From NCBI GenBank assembly GCA_964017185.1, contig OZ024870.1, forward strand, positions 26,807,621-26,871,620: a stretch of 64,000 bases of DNA, read 5' to 3'. The stretch comes from Rugalucina vietnamica (Eukaryota; Mollusca; Bivalvia; Lucinida; Lucinidae). Position 1 is the first letter of the stretch, and each line of letters begins with the position of its first letter. The notes under the pieces are model-generated. The model was given only the letters and a program-made list of their open reading frames with translations. It was not told the origin of the DNA and did not search any database. This document shows, one piece after another, positions 46,801 to 47,872 of the stretch. The position numbers and the translations under genes were made by a program.

Positions 46801-47444
46801 GCCACTGACAAGTGACAATAAATAATAATTAGAGGTCAGGTAGTCCTTCCTCCAGTGGTGGCAGGTGGGCGGAGCTAAACTTGTCCTTAGTAAATGGCTA
46901 GTTGGGTAAATTGTTTGTACTGATAATGAACTGTTATAGTGGTGCTATTTTGGGAACTCAAATTCTTTGATCTTATGATTAGACATCATGCAGGTGTTAT
47001 GTCAGAAAACCACAAAAGGGGCTGGAATATTGCAAACAGCCATAAAATTATGTGACCAATACAGGGACAATCAGTAGTTAAAAATCAAACATAGAGCATT
47101 ACAGGACAGACACATTTTCCAGTGAGTCGTATTATGCTTAGAAGGCAATTTCTGTGCAAAGTGGTATTGATTTGTTTACCACGAAAACATATGAGCCATG
47201 ACACAAGAAAACCAGTCTTCGGGGTTTCCTACCAGGTCTGACAAGCACAGAAGATTACTAGAGGCTGGAAATTTTGGATTTAGAAAGTATAGGAATTGTA
47301 CTATCCGTGTAGCGAAAACAAAGGCGCTGATCATAATAAAACCTTAGGCTTGCTTACCAGTGCTTTGTTCTAAAATCACAACTGTATCTCCTATGTTGAC
47401 ATTCAGCAGGTGTTGGTCACCTTTCTTCTTAAAGTTGTACAAGA
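946..47444 (-). CDS. DOCK1: DOCK-A family Rac guanine-nucleotide exchange factor, N-terminal half (26 exons)
   Basis: Dedicator-of-cytokinesis proteins activate Rac at the membrane with ELMO and drive cytoskeletal remodelling, cell migration, myoblast fusion and engulfment. The 26 exons run 47358-47444, 46106-46196, 45032-45128, 44285-44430, 42548-42635, 41653-41688, 41263-41405, 38156-38237, 37014-37077, 35715-35786, 34851-34926, 34097-34217, 32944-33025, 30031-30155, 29579-29680, 28699-28774, 27406-27509, 17247-17478, 16782-16888, 15823-15912, 15293-15390, 12144-12281, 9024-9203, 7703-7940, 2238-2318 and 946-1139. Every junction has AG/GT sites and consistent phase, and the sum is 2950 bp. 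Domain order is SH3, helical linker, DHR-1 (C2-like, lipid binding) and ARM-like repeats. Vertebrate DOCK1 is about 1865 residues, so the DHR-2 catalytic part lies beyond the left edge. The coding start was not found: exon 2 begins in phase 1. DOCK1/2/5 fits better than DOCK3/4 (for example HKGQGLW and GLRRSFG). An invertebrate single orthologue of DOCK1/2/5 is likely, so the symbol is approximate. Confidence 0.93.
1635..1840. repeat. Degenerate relative of the 28346-28669 TIR element
   Basis: Contains ATTTGTTCTAATTAGCACAC and TTCCAATAAGGGCACAC, resembling the terminal GTATTCGTTCTAATT.GCGCAC of the better copy at 28346. The right end merges with the MITE-A copy at 1837. Confidence 0.45.
1837..2080 (+). 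mobile_element. MITE-A, complete
   Basis: Both TIRs are present, flanked by TATGAGCC..GGCTCATA. The palindrome is of the CTTCGCGG/CCGCGAAG type. Confidence 0.92.
2238..2318 (-). CDS. DOCK1: DOCK exon 26
   Basis: 81 bp, phase 0/0. It reads [19 protein letters not shown] then QTTIKTHD, matching QRHVQIIMEKLLRTVNRTVISMGRD. Acceptor ATTTCAG, donor GTAAGG. It joins in frame to 7703-7940 and 946-1139. Confidence 0.88.
2358..2460. repeat. Foldback repeat
   Basis: TCATTTCATATGAAATTTAT and its reverse complement flank AACGAACCTTTGGCAAG, giving a ~28-bp stem inside a DOCK intron. A related ACAAGTGGTCATTT segment occurs near 33195. Confidence 0.6.
2731..4418 (+). mobile_element. Tandem-unit element, block 1
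   Basis: The head is ACCAGAGGACCAATGGTCC, containing the hairpin GGACCAATGGTCC, then CGCTCACCTGAG. It is followed by more than three diverged ~455-bp units, each with TTGAATATTATGG, GCCCCGGGGTGGGGGC, GGTCAAGGTCATCACAGGG and CATATATGGGCATGGCGGCC. The third unit stops at 4418 and the usual GACG tail is missing. Other blocks show that each unit carries an open frame on the minus strand, with peptides such as [18 protein letters not shown] could not assign that frame to a protein family. Confidence 0.85.
4419..5780. mobile_element. Putative element with TTACGGTATGGACA motif clusters
   Basis: Ten near-identical copies of TTACGGTATGGACAT or its complement GTCCATACCGTAAC lie at about 4450, 4623, 4791, 4811, 4984, 5020, 5040, 5216, 5239 and 5580, in both orientations, within A+T-rich sequence. 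The segment separates tandem blocks 1 and 2. Exact ends and target duplication were not resolved, so 'element' is inferred from its likeness to the other motif-cluster elements here. Confidence 0.55.
5782..7399 (+). mobile_element. Tandem-unit element, block 2, with duplicated tail
   Basis: Begins inside the head region (ATACCAATAAACATG) without the ACCAGAGGACC start and has about three units. It ends with a GACG-rich microsatellite and the hairpin tail twice: 7160-7277 and again 7278-7399 (..CTCACCTTGTGAGCCTGA..GCTCAGGT.AGCTAAAAA). Confidence 0.87.
7462..7695 (-). mobile_element. MITE-A, complete, abutting DOCK exon 25
   Basis: Both TIRs are present (GAGCCACCTCATGAG..CTCATGAAGCAGCTCAAA). 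The palindrome is decayed (CTTCACGGTGACCGCAAAG). Its end lies about 5 bp from the exon donor at 7701-7702. Confidence 0.9.
7703..7940 (-). CDS. DOCK1: DOCK exon 25
   Basis: 238 bp. It contains [20 protein letters not shown] and [17 protein letters not shown], matching MFTEFILNVPMGLLTIQKLYCLIEIV..HDCREILLPMM. Acceptor TTTTCAG, donor AAG/GTATGT. A MITE-A copy (7462-7695) ends about 5 bp after the donor dinucleotide. Confidence 0.94.
8037..8149 (+). mobile_element. Solo tail of the tandem-unit element
   Basis: It has AGCGGTTCCAGAGGAGAAG, a short GGACGGACGAC stretch, then the CTCACCTTGTGAG..CTCAGGTGAGCTAAAAA tail. No full unit is present. Confidence 0.8.
8218..8460 (+). mobile_element. MITE-A, complete
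   Basis: TIRs are slightly diverged (GAGCCTGTGCGTGAC..CTCATGCACTGGCTC). The palindrome CTTCGCGGTTACCGCGAAG is perfect. Confidence 0.9.
8600..8915 (-). repeat. Dispersed repeat with [13 protein letters not shown] frame, copy 1
   Basis: The segment 8698-8905 is about 80% identical to 55730-55930. On the minus strand it reads in the style of LLGKS.SFCSS and TLNLIASIP, a conceptual peptide I associate with widespread transposon-derived repeats in corals and molluscs. It does not continue the DOCK frame. Confidence 0.55.
9024..9203 (-). CDS. DOCK1: DOCK exon 24
   Basis: 180 bp. It contains [20 protein letters not shown] and [20 protein letters not shown], matching LYENKGEADFVESLLQLFRS..ALKYLPTIVNDVKLVFDPKE. 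Acceptor TTTCAG, donor GTAAGA. A disrupted MITE-A begins about 30 bp upstream of the acceptor side. Confidence 0.93.
9233..9896 (+). mobile_element. MITE-A copy split by another element
   Basis: Left part 9233-9257 (TCATGAGAAAACCTGTCTT), right part 9716-9896 (GTCACAGAAGGTGGCCAGAAG..CAGTTACAGTAAAGCTGATC). The 458-bp insert lies between them. Confidence 0.75.
9258..9715. mobile_element. TIR element nested in MITE-A, 7-bp target duplication
   Basis: The terminal arms CACTGTCGGGAAACAAACTC and GAGTTTGTTTCCCGACAC are inverted, and the similarity continues into ATCATTTGTGTA/TACACAAATGAT. TGAGGTA occurs on both sides (9251-9257 and 9716-9722). There is no coding capacity. Confidence 0.82.
10062..11680. 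mobile_element. Element containing a 151-bp tandem array
   Basis: Flanked by ATAGCCCCGCTTCTCAGC on the left and TATAGCCCCACTTTTTCAAA/GCGGGGCTATA on the right, it carries the tandem array and a short GGAATAACGGAATGACGG microsatellite near 11585-11630. Whether the flanks are true termini is inferred. Confidence 0.5.
10103..11445. repeat. 151-bp tandem repeat, about nine units
   Basis: Successive units share GGGTAACAATCCCAAGCTAG, GTCAATTCGTTCTCAAGATA and GGGCCGTAACTCCGTCAAAA. Unit marks at 10287, 10438, 10589, 10740, about 10890, 11041, 11192 and 11343 give a 150-151 bp spacing. First and last units are more diverged. 151 is not a multiple of three, so the frames across units are incidental. 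Confidence 0.93.
11745..12110 (-). mobile_element. GGGACATAGGCAAACA element (family I), interrupted
   Basis: Left part has GGGACATAGGCAAACA and GCCCCAGATGT, right part has CTCCTGATGCCCCTAAAATG. Both match 30571-30800 and 58808-59016. The 11882-12048 element sits inside it. Confidence 0.6.
11882..12048. mobile_element. Small TIR element (family H), TA flanks
   Basis: ACACCTGAACCTCTTTGTAA and TTATGAAGAGGTTGAGGTGT are inverted ends flanked by TA, as for Tc1/mariner-like MITEs. A second copy is at 21263-21461. Confidence 0.75.
12144..12281 (-). CDS. DOCK1: DOCK exon 23
   Basis: 138 bp. It contains [20 protein letters not shown] and [20 protein letters not shown], matching [30 protein letters not shown]. 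Acceptor TTCCCAG, donor GTAAGT. Confidence 0.95.
12351..13887 (+). mobile_element. Tandem-unit element, block 3, full length
   Basis: It has head ACCAGAGGACCAATGGTCC, three units, (GACG)n at 13783-13830, and tail GCTCACCTTGTGAGCC..GCTCAGGTGAGCTAAAAAA. It is very similar to block 2 and starts 70 bp upstream of DOCK exon 23. Confidence 0.9.
13894..14149 (+). mobile_element. tRNA-derived SINE
   Basis: The tRNA-like head has an A box (GTGGCCGAGTGGTTAAGG) and a B box (GGGTTCGCGCCTCG). It is followed by a body with CCCCGGGTACTCCGG and a poly-A tail at 14133-14149. It lies directly downstream of block 3. Copies of the same SINE are at 32038-32287 and 42212-42488. It is not a functional tRNA gene: there is no acceptor stem pairing or 3' end. 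Confidence 0.88.
14371..15054. mobile_element. TIR element with dense TTCGTGCGA-type words
   Basis: The perfect 18-bp ends TATCTCACTGGCATGCGA and TCGCATGCCAGTGAGATA enclose 684 bp. The interior is dominated by variants of CGACATTCGTGAGAGTG, GTCGCGCGACTGTC and CGACTAGTTTGCGAC in both orientations. There is no coding frame of transposase type. Confidence 0.85.
15114..15277 (-). mobile_element. MITE-A, internal deletion lacking the palindrome
   Basis: Both TIRs are present (GCCGCATCATGAG..CTCATGTCGCGGCTC). The segment between GATTTTTGCC and GTAGTGCAATTCC that normally holds the palindrome is missing. Ends 15 bp from DOCK exon 22. Confidence 0.88.
15293..15390 (-). CDS. DOCK1: DOCK exon 22
   Basis: 98 bp. 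It reads [20 protein letters not shown] then [12 protein letters not shown], matching [33 protein letters not shown]. Acceptor TTCTAG, donor GTGAGT. A MITE-A deletion derivative ends 15 bp beyond the donor side. Confidence 0.95.
15823..15912 (-). CDS. DOCK1: DOCK exon 21
   Basis: 90 bp. It reads [19 protein letters not shown] then [11 protein letters not shown], matching [30 protein letters not shown]. Acceptor TTTCCAG, donor GTAAGT. Confidence 0.95.
16085..16162 (+). repeat. SINE-like fragment with B box
   Basis: GGTCATGGGTTCAATCCTAG contains a B-box consensus, but no A box or tail is recognisable. Confidence 0.4.
16163..16592. mobile_element. Long-TIR element, 6-bp target duplication
   Basis: Arms of about 150 bp (CAAGGTGGACAATCACGTGA.. 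and ..TCACATGATTGTCAACCTTG) surround a smaller stem with TAATAGATTAC/GTAATCTATTA. AACCAA flanks both sides (16157-16162 and 16593-16598). Confidence 0.82.
16782..16888 (-). CDS. DOCK1: DOCK exon 20: ARM-like region
   Basis: 107 bp. It contains DLLGLLKWQ and [14 protein letters not shown], matching [32 protein letters not shown]. Acceptor ATTTCAG, donor GTTAGA. Confidence 0.94.
17247..17478 (-). CDS. DOCK1: DOCK exon 19
   Basis: 232 bp. It contains [20 protein letters not shown], then [17 protein letters not shown], matching TYLSLPSTKAELEEKGH..DSFQISTLVCSTKLTQN. Between these blocks it holds about 17 extra residues relative to vertebrate DOCK1, in the low-conservation loop after DHR-1. Acceptor CTTCAG, donor GTAATC. 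The intron to exon 18 is about 9.9 kb and repeat-filled. Confidence 0.93.
17640..17820. repeat. Repeat with TCATTATAATG words
   Basis: CCTCGTTATAATGCGCCTCA and GCATTATAATGAGGC form loose inverted ends. It resembles family H in layout (GACCCCAAAGAT), strongly diverged. Confidence 0.45.
18059..18252 (+). mobile_element. MITE-A, decayed
   Basis: TIRs GAGCCAAGACACAAGAAAAC..TTTTTCTCGTGACAAGGCCC. The palindrome is mostly lost. Confidence 0.8.
18307..18918. mobile_element. Putative element with AAATTCGGGG subterminal motifs
   Basis: The ends GGAACCTTCTAAATTCGGGG and (inverted) GGTACCTTCGAAATTCGGTG are inverted repeats. A second motif copy lies inside each end, near 18330 and 18705. The interior is A+T-rich and non-coding. 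Confidence 0.5.
19095..19545. mobile_element. TIR element CTACACCGGCACTTTT
   Basis: Terminal CTACACCGGCACTTTTGGGT and AAAAGTACCGGTGTAG are inverted, continuing into TTTCGTC/GACGAAA. AT flanks both sides. No coding content was recognised. Confidence 0.75.
19610..19810 (+). mobile_element. MITE-A, one palindrome arm lost
   Basis: Both TIRs are present. Only the second palindrome arm (GGCGCTGATCTGCGTCTTTG) remains. Confidence 0.85.
19811..20405. other. Intron sequence without recognised features
   Basis: A+T-rich DOCK intron DNA between MITE-A copies. No exon, repeat or motif was recognised. Confidence 0.5.
20406..20646 (+). mobile_element. MITE-A, complete, CTGTGCAG palindrome type
   Basis: The palindrome reads CTGTGCAGTTGCTGCACAG, one of the paired variants. 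GAGCC..GGCTCATAT ends. Confidence 0.9.
20694..20936 (-). mobile_element. MITE-A, complete
   Basis: Opposite orientation to its neighbour 48 bp away. The palindrome CTTCGCGGTAACCGCGAAG is perfect. Confidence 0.92.
21263..21461. mobile_element. Small TIR element (family H), copy 2
   Basis: ACACCTCAACCTCTTTATAA..TTATAAAGAGGTTCAGGTGT flanked by TA. Confidence 0.78.
22015..22205 (-). mobile_element. tRNA-derived SINE of a second type
   Basis: On the minus strand GCGCGGTGGCATAATGGTAG and GAGCATCCGATTCTGAA resemble a tRNA D- and anticodon-arm region, followed by GGGCTTGGTATCCACTCGGG as a degenerate B box and an unrelated body. Confidence 0.65.
22367..22615 (-). mobile_element. MITE-A, complete
   Basis: Both TIRs are present. 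The palindrome is decayed (CTGTGATGTAATTGCACAG) and close to the CTGTGCAG type. Confidence 0.88.
22985..23215 (+). mobile_element. Family I element
   Basis: Contains TAACCCATATATGTT, TCATTATCATTTGGGTG, GCCCCAGATGGGATGCC and GGGGCTACACTGTTTGC, matching 30571-30800 and, inverted, 58808-59016. Confidence 0.65.
23815..24047 (+). mobile_element. MITE-A, complete
   Basis: Palindrome CTTCCCAGTTACTGCGAAG, one arm substituted relative to the CTTCGCAG type. Confidence 0.9.
24331..25887 (+). mobile_element. Tandem-unit element, block 4, full length with poly-A
   Basis: It has head ACCAGAGGACCAATGGTCC, three units (TTGAATATTATGG at about 24399, 24830, 25286; spacing 431-456), a short GACG stretch, the hairpin tail and an A-rich run of about 58 bases to 25887. 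Confidence 0.9.
26042..26291 (-). mobile_element. MITE-A, complete
   Basis: GAGCCGCTTCATGAG..CTCATGAAGTGGTTC ends. Palindrome decayed (GTGCAGTAACTGTGACGC). Confidence 0.88.
26636..26900 (+). mobile_element. Family K element (CTTGCCCATGCAATATACAG)
   Basis: Shares TTACAAAAACTTGCCCATGC, GATTGTGGGTAC, a GTTAGAACCGCCTCG stem with CGGTTCTAAC, and GTATACCCCTG with copies at 36183-36440, 37420-37680 (opposite strand) and 60455-60705. The paired ends GCCCATG..CATACATGT are only loose. Confidence 0.7.
27115..27340 (+). mobile_element. MITE-A, diverged
   Basis: GAGCTGCCACGCGAGAAAAC left end, GTTTTCTCATCATTTG right end. The second palindrome arm is lost. Confidence 0.82.
27406..27509 (-). CDS. DOCK1: DOCK exon 18: DHR-1 end
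   Basis: 104 bp. It reads [20 protein letters not shown] then [14 protein letters not shown], matching [34 protein letters not shown]. Acceptor TTTTCAG, donor GTAAAAC. A MITE-A copy begins only 12 bp upstream of the exon, so its TIR occupies the usual branch-point zone. Confidence 0.94.
27521..27762 (+). mobile_element. MITE-A, complete, upstream of DOCK exon 18
   Basis: GAGCCGGTGTATGAG..CCCATGCGGCGGCTC. Palindrome CTTCGCAGTTACTGCGAAT. Starts 12 bp from the exon edge. Confidence 0.9.
27955..28192 (+). mobile_element. MITE-A, complete
   Basis: The palindrome CTTCGCGGTTACCGCGAAG is perfect. ATGAGCC..GGCTCAAAT ends. Confidence 0.92.
28346..28669. mobile_element. TIR element GTATTCGTTCTAATT
   Basis: GTATTCGTTCTAATTTGCGC and its inverted partner GCTAATTAGAACGAATAC enclose 324 bp with internal CCAATTGGCGCAC and GTGCGCTTATTGG stems. 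Ends 29 bp from DOCK exon 17. Confidence 0.75.
28699..28774 (-). CDS. DOCK1: DOCK exon 17: DHR-1
   Basis: 76 bp. It reads [20 protein letters not shown] then KSRNE, matching VAIPIEDVNRSHLRFTFRHRSSQDS. Acceptor CTTTCAG, donor GTAAGC. Confidence 0.93.
28790..28904 (+). mobile_element. Family K fragment
   Basis: ACATGCCCATGAAATATACA and ATTGAAAATTTTCATTTG match the left third of the 26636 copy. Confidence 0.6.
28905..29110. mobile_element. TIR element GGGCCAGTTGTTCAAA (family G), copy 1
   Basis: Ends GGGCCCAGTTGTTCAAAA and TTTTGAACAACTGGCCC are inverted. The centre is a perfect palindrome, TTCTTGATAAAATGTGAGAA..GCAATGC.., with arms of about 30 bp. Directly abuts a family K fragment. Confidence 0.82.
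29342..29572 (+). mobile_element. MITE-A abutting DOCK exon 16 donor
   Basis: Left TIR intact (GAGCCACGTCGTGAG). The right end stops at GGTTTTCTCAT, missing GCGGCTC, 6 bp before the exon. Palindrome CTTCCCAGTAACTGCGAAG. Confidence 0.88.
29579..29680 (-). CDS. DOCK1: DOCK exon 16: DHR-1
   Basis: 102 bp. It contains [20 protein letters not shown] then EIVK, matching EAISEYKSVIYYQVKQPRWFETVK. Acceptor CCTCCAG, donor GTATAC. The donor is at 29577-29578. A MITE-A copy (29342-29572) ends 6 bp inside the intron with its outer TIR bases missing. Confidence 0.94.
30031..30155 (-). CDS. DOCK1: DOCK exon 15: DHR-1 start
   Basis: 125 bp. It reads [20 protein letters not shown] then [20 protein letters not shown], close to [32 protein letters not shown]. 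This is the first strand pair of the C2-like DHR-1 domain, which binds phosphoinositides. Acceptor TTGCAG, donor GTAAGT. Confidence 0.95.
30220..30398 (+). mobile_element. MITE-A, 5'-truncated
   Basis: Starts at ACTGGCAAGAAGC. The palindrome CTGTGCAGTTACTGCACAG is perfect. Right end is decayed (TCTTATGTGGTGGAT). Confidence 0.85.
30571..30800 (+). mobile_element. Family I element, best copy
   Basis: TAACCCATATTGG..GGCTTAAATGAGTTA with an internal stem AGCAAACAGAATAGCCCCAG/CTGGGGCTATTCTGTTTGC. Confidence 0.7.
31097..31139. repeat. (GATG)n microsatellite
   Basis: About ten GATG units in the DOCK intron. Confidence 0.95.
31317..31693 (+). mobile_element. MITE-A copy hosting a nested insertion
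   Basis: GAGCCACCTCGTGG..CACATGGGGCGGCTCAA. Perfect CTTCGCGG palindrome. The GTCTGAC block is split by a 128-bp insert. Confidence 0.92.
31369..31496. mobile_element. 128-bp TIR element nested in MITE-A
   Basis: CACAGGCGCTTGAAGT and ACTTCAAGCGCCTGTG are perfect 16-bp ends. GTCTGAC is duplicated at 31362-31368 and 31497-31503. Confidence 0.93.
32038..32287 (-). mobile_element. tRNA-derived SINE
   Basis: The minus strand starts GGCAGCTCCAGTGGCCAAGT, A-box region GGCCAAGTGGTTAAGAG, degenerate B box GGTTTGAGC, and ends in a T-rich run (+ strand 32040-32050), which is the poly-A tail. Confidence 0.78.
32347..32497 (+). mobile_element. MITE-A, short deletion form (151 bp)
   Basis: Both TIRs and the full palindrome (CTTCGCAGCTACTGCGAAG) are kept, but the block from GGTCCGAC to GTGTAGC is missing. 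Confidence 0.9.
32642..32882 (-). mobile_element. MITE-A, complete
   Basis: GAGCCGCCTCATGGG..CAACGAAGCGGCTC. Perfect palindrome. Nearly identical to 20694-20936. Confidence 0.93.
32944..33025 (-). CDS. DOCK1: DOCK exon 14: entry to DHR-1
   Basis: 82 bp. It reads [13 protein letters not shown] then [13 protein letters not shown], matching [27 protein letters not shown]. Acceptor ATTTCAG, donor GTACCG. Confidence 0.94.
33310..33400 (+). mobile_element. Tail fragment of the tandem-unit element
   Basis: AGTGATTTCAAAGAAGATGT and CATATAAGCTCACCTTTTAT match the end of the units and the start of the tail. The closing hairpin arm is absent. Confidence 0.6.
33408..33648 (+). mobile_element. MITE-A, complete
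   Basis: GAGCCGCCTCGTGGG..CCCATGGGATGGCTC. Perfect CTTCGCGG palindrome. Confidence 0.93.
33797..33885 (-). pseudogene. Partial duplicate of DOCK exon 13, frameshifted
   Basis: On the minus strand this repeats the 3' three-quarters of exon 34097-34217, including the exon/intron boundary AAACAG/GTACCC. Against the intact exon it lacks four bases (GAGA on the + strand, near 33829), so the frame shifts after the GQGLWV codons. It has no matching 5' part or acceptor. The similarity stops in a partial MITE-A (33898-34026), which lies between the two copies. It is read as an intronic duplication relic and not a used exon, although its donor site still looks functional. Confidence 0.85.
33898..34026 (+). 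mobile_element. MITE-A fragment between the two exon 13 copies
   Basis: Begins at AAAAGCTTGAAATTTTG and ends at GCATATGCAGATTG. The palindrome is perfect. Lies between the pseudo-exon and exon 34097-34217. Confidence 0.87.
34097..34217 (-). CDS. DOCK1: DOCK exon 13
   Basis: 121 bp. It contains [20 protein letters not shown] then LLGDMKQ, matching [27 protein letters not shown]. Acceptor GTTGTAG, donor GTATTC. A partial, frameshifted duplicate of this exon lies about 210 bp downstream at 33797-33885. Confidence 0.94.
34851..34926 (-). CDS. DOCK1: DOCK exon 12
   Basis: 76 bp. It reads [20 protein letters not shown] then IPFLQ, matching MDVTDIINGKVDDEDKQHFIPF. Acceptor TTTCAG, donor GTAAGT. 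Confidence 0.93.
35478..35690 (+). mobile_element. Foldback element (family L), copy 1
   Basis: CATGCTCAACTCAGCTGAGC..AACTGAGCATGAAAAG ends. A palindrome with arms CCTGCTCATAAATGTTAAAA/TTTTAACATTTATGAGCAGG lies at 35577-35634. Related to 43743-43985. Confidence 0.78.
35715..35786 (-). CDS. DOCK1: DOCK exon 11
   Basis: 72 bp. It reads [13 protein letters not shown] then RGLRRSFGA, matching MELRDNNTRKLTSGLRRPFGVA. Acceptor GCACAG, donor GTAGGA. A MITE-A copy starts about 22 bp upstream of the acceptor side, and a foldback element ends about 25 bp beyond the donor. Confidence 0.92.
35808..36142 (-). mobile_element. MITE-A, composite
   Basis: After a complete palindrome and body, a second TTTCGCTACACAAACAGTAG body follows, then one right TIR (CATGACGCGGC). 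It looks like two recombined copies. Confidence 0.82.
36183..36440 (+). mobile_element. Family K element
   Basis: TTACAAAAACTTGCCCATGC, GTTAGAACCACCTCG/CCGTTCTAAC stem, GTATACATGAAAGTGG. Confidence 0.68.
36561..36702. repeat. Long near-perfect palindrome
   Basis: From ATCAACCATGGTTTTCAGTG to CACTGAAACAAACCATGGTT the two arms of about 65 bp pair almost fully around GGCCGCAGGCC. The GTGTTTGAACAC word recurs within and again at 36893-36920. Downstream ATTCTTGCAT (36705) pairs with ATGCAAGAAT (36968), so the palindrome may be one end of a ~420-bp element. Confidence 0.82.
37014..37077 (-). CDS. DOCK1: DOCK exon 10
   Basis: 64 bp. It reads [20 protein letters not shown], matching DLGSKDLKREKISFVCQIVR. 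Acceptor TTTCAG, donor GTATGT. Confidence 0.93.
37420..37680 (-). mobile_element. Family K element
   Basis: The minus strand ends in CCCATGCGATATACAGAGAT. Contains a tandem duplication of GAGCAAAAA.AAGAAAAATATCAAA (37515-37600). Confidence 0.65.
38156..38237 (-). CDS. DOCK1: DOCK exon 9
   Basis: 82 bp. It reads [19 protein letters not shown] then NNTRVVFT, matching ENYLVRW..LRAVFT. Acceptor ATTCCAG, donor GTAAGTAG. Confidence 0.93.
38294..39948. mobile_element. Second tandem-unit element with terminal hairpin
   Basis: Left end CTATGCCCCCAACT. The right end is a 35-bp hairpin TATGCCCCC.CAACTTC/GAAGTTGGGGGCATA (39914-39948). Inside are three copies of a unit with TGCGCACACAAGG and CCACATGCATATCTTC (38330, 39370, 39535) and a 331-bp-offset duplication (38711-38959 and 39042-39290, >95% alike). 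Organised like the 455-bp-unit element but unrelated in sequence. Confidence 0.78.
40535..40685. repeat. (ATT)n/(ACT)n microsatellite
   Basis: Runs of TTATTA and CTACTA triplets broken by poly-T. Produces long poly-Tyr/Leu/Ile frames with no biological meaning. Confidence 0.95.
40825..40965. repeat. ATC-rich low-complexity tract
   Basis: Mixture of ATCATC and CATGATCGATCA words. Locally palindromic (TGATGATCGATCATCA). Confidence 0.9.
41263..41405 (-). CDS. DOCK1: DOCK exon 8: linker to DHR-1
   Basis: 143 bp. It contains [19 protein letters not shown] then [11 protein letters not shown], matching LFVNLKNVVCKIGEDAEVLMSLYDPVESKFI. Acceptor CTTACAG, donor GTAAGA. Confidence 0.93.
41653..41688 (-). 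CDS. DOCK1: DOCK exon 7: 12-codon microexon
   Basis: 36 bp reading [12 protein letters not shown]. It corresponds to the VEERLQEEK stretch of vertebrate DOCK1 and keeps frame on both sides (phase 0/0). Acceptor TTTTAG, donor GTATTG. Its length and symmetric phase would allow skipping without a frameshift. Confidence 0.85.
41837..42076 (+). mobile_element. MITE-A, complete
   Basis: GACCTGCCTCATGAG..CTCATGAGGTGGCTCAA. Palindrome CTTCGTGGTTACCGAGAAG. Confidence 0.9.
42212..42488 (-). mobile_element. tRNA-derived SINE, same family as 13894-14149
   Basis: The minus strand reads GGCCCCCGTGGCTGAGTGGT (A box) and GGATTTGAGCCCATACGGGG (B-box region). The poly-A tail is the + strand poly-T at 42212-42237. 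Confidence 0.88.
42548..42635 (-). CDS. DOCK1: DOCK exon 6: helical linker
   Basis: 88 bp. It reads [19 protein letters not shown] then ASVIKIYRE, matching [28 protein letters not shown]. Acceptor GTTCCAG, donor GAG/GTAGAT. Ends in phase 0. Confidence 0.92.
42700..42921 (+). mobile_element. MITE-A, right TIR truncated
   Basis: Palindrome CTGTGCAGTCACTGCACAG. The right side stops at GTTGGTTTTCTC. Confidence 0.88.
43590..43722. repeat. Foldback repeat
   Basis: AAGGAAATCTCAGGC and GCCTGAGATTTCCTT flank a region with AATCTGAAAA/TTTTCAGATT. Confidence 0.65.
43743..43985 (+). mobile_element. Foldback element (family L), copy 2
   Basis: Ends GAGGTTATAAAACTTTTTTC and GAAAAAAGTTTTATAACCTC are inverted. 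A perfect 68-bp palindrome (arms ..CCTGCTCATAAATGTTAAAA, centre CAATTG) spans 43873-43940. Confidence 0.88.
44023..44222 (-). mobile_element. Foldback element (family L), copy 3
   Basis: Inverted relative to copy 2: AGCTCAGCTGAGACTAAAAT, a shortened palindrome around TTGGCATTTT, then GAGCATGAAAAAAG at the right end. Confidence 0.8.
44285..44430 (-). CDS. DOCK1: DOCK exon 5: helical linker
   Basis: 146 bp. It contains [14 protein letters not shown] and [16 protein letters not shown], the counterpart of [31 protein letters not shown]. Acceptor TTTGCAG, donor GTAAGT. Confidence 0.93.
44471..44712 (-). mobile_element. MITE-A, complete
   Basis: GAGCCGCATTGTGAG..CTCGTGTCGCAGCTC. Palindrome CTTCGCAGTAACTGCGAAG, perfectly paired A/T variant. 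Confidence 0.92.
44755..44840 (-). repeat. SINE-like fragment
   Basis: The minus strand GGTTCGGGGTTCGATCCCC is a B-box-like motif. No A box is visible. Confidence 0.4.
45032..45128 (-). CDS. DOCK1: DOCK exon 4: start of helical linker
   Basis: 97 bp. It reads [19 protein letters not shown] then [12 protein letters not shown], matching [31 protein letters not shown]. Acceptor TTTAAG, donor GTAGG. Phase 0 out. Confidence 0.92.
45160..45242 (+). mobile_element. Solo tail of the tandem-unit element
   Basis: GACGGACGGACGGACGCC then CTCACCTTTGAGCC..GGCTCAGGTGAGCTAAAAA. The head and units are absent. Confidence 0.82.
45317..45567 (-). mobile_element. MITE-A, complete
   Basis: GAGCCGCCACATGGG..TTCATGCACAGGCTC. 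Palindrome CTTCGCAGTAAATGCGAAG. Confidence 0.9.
45727..45954 (+). mobile_element. MITE-A, right end truncated
   Basis: GAGCCGCGACACAAG left end, TTTTTTCTCATG right. Palindrome half-converted (CTGTGCAGTTACTGCAAAG). Confidence 0.88.
46106..46196 (-). CDS. DOCK1: DOCK exon 3: second half of SH3 domain
   Basis: 91 bp, phase 1 in and phase 2 out. It reads [20 protein letters not shown] then VHIKEAH, matching [26 protein letters not shown] of vertebrate DOCK1, including the GIFP/SY signature of the SH3 C-terminal strand. Acceptor TTTCCAG, donor GTGAG. Confidence 0.93.
46200..47185. other. DOCK intron sequence without recognised features
   Basis: A+T-rich, moderately complex DNA between exons 2 and 3. 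I see no exon, TIR pair or tandem repeat here. Confidence 0.5.
47190..47334 (+). mobile_element. MITE-A, truncated in the palindrome
   Basis: Left TIR GAGCCATGACACAAG. Stops at GGCGCTGATCA, 23 bp before DOCK exon 2. Confidence 0.85.
47358..47444 (-). CDS. DOCK1: DOCK exon 2: first half of SH3 domain
   Basis: 87 bp. It reads [10 protein letters not shown] then [14 protein letters not shown], the start of the DOCK SH3 fold (human: YNYDARG..LSLQIGDTVHILE). The acceptor is GTTTAG and the donor GTAAGC. It starts with two bases completing a codon from an unseen first exon. A truncated MITE-A lies 23 bp downstream in the intron and another about 43 bp upstream. Confidence 0.92.
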
Positions 47445-47487
47445 CTAAACAAAGAAGAAAATAGGGTATACAACAATTCTGAAATAC

Positions 47488-47728
47488 AGGAGCCTTACCA
47501 CGGGAAAAACAACAATCTGAAGTTCCGACCAGGTCCGACACAAACCGAGCTGTACAGCCACAGAAGATGGCTAGAAGCTTCAAATTTCATATTTAAGAAG
47601 AAGAGGGGGTGCACTATATGTGTAGCGAAAAATAAAGACGCTGATCAGCTGTGCAGTTACAGCACAGCTGCTCTGCGTTTTTGTTTTCGCATATGCAGAT
47701 TGTTGGTTTTCTGATTTGGCGGCTCATA
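47488..47728 (+). mobile_element. MITE-A, complete
   Basis: Left end diverged (GAGCCTTACCACGGG), right GATTTGGCGGCTCAT. Palindrome CTGTGCAGTTACAGCACAG. Confidence 0.88.
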
Positions 47729-47872
47729 GATCTATTTATAACTTATTAATAGAAGAATATCAGTTGATGTAGAAGTATTTTAACAATACTTAGAAATATA
47801 AGTATCATGAGAAAGCCAGTCTTAGGGGTTTCCAATCAGGTCTGTCACAAATAAACCTTTACAGTCACAGAA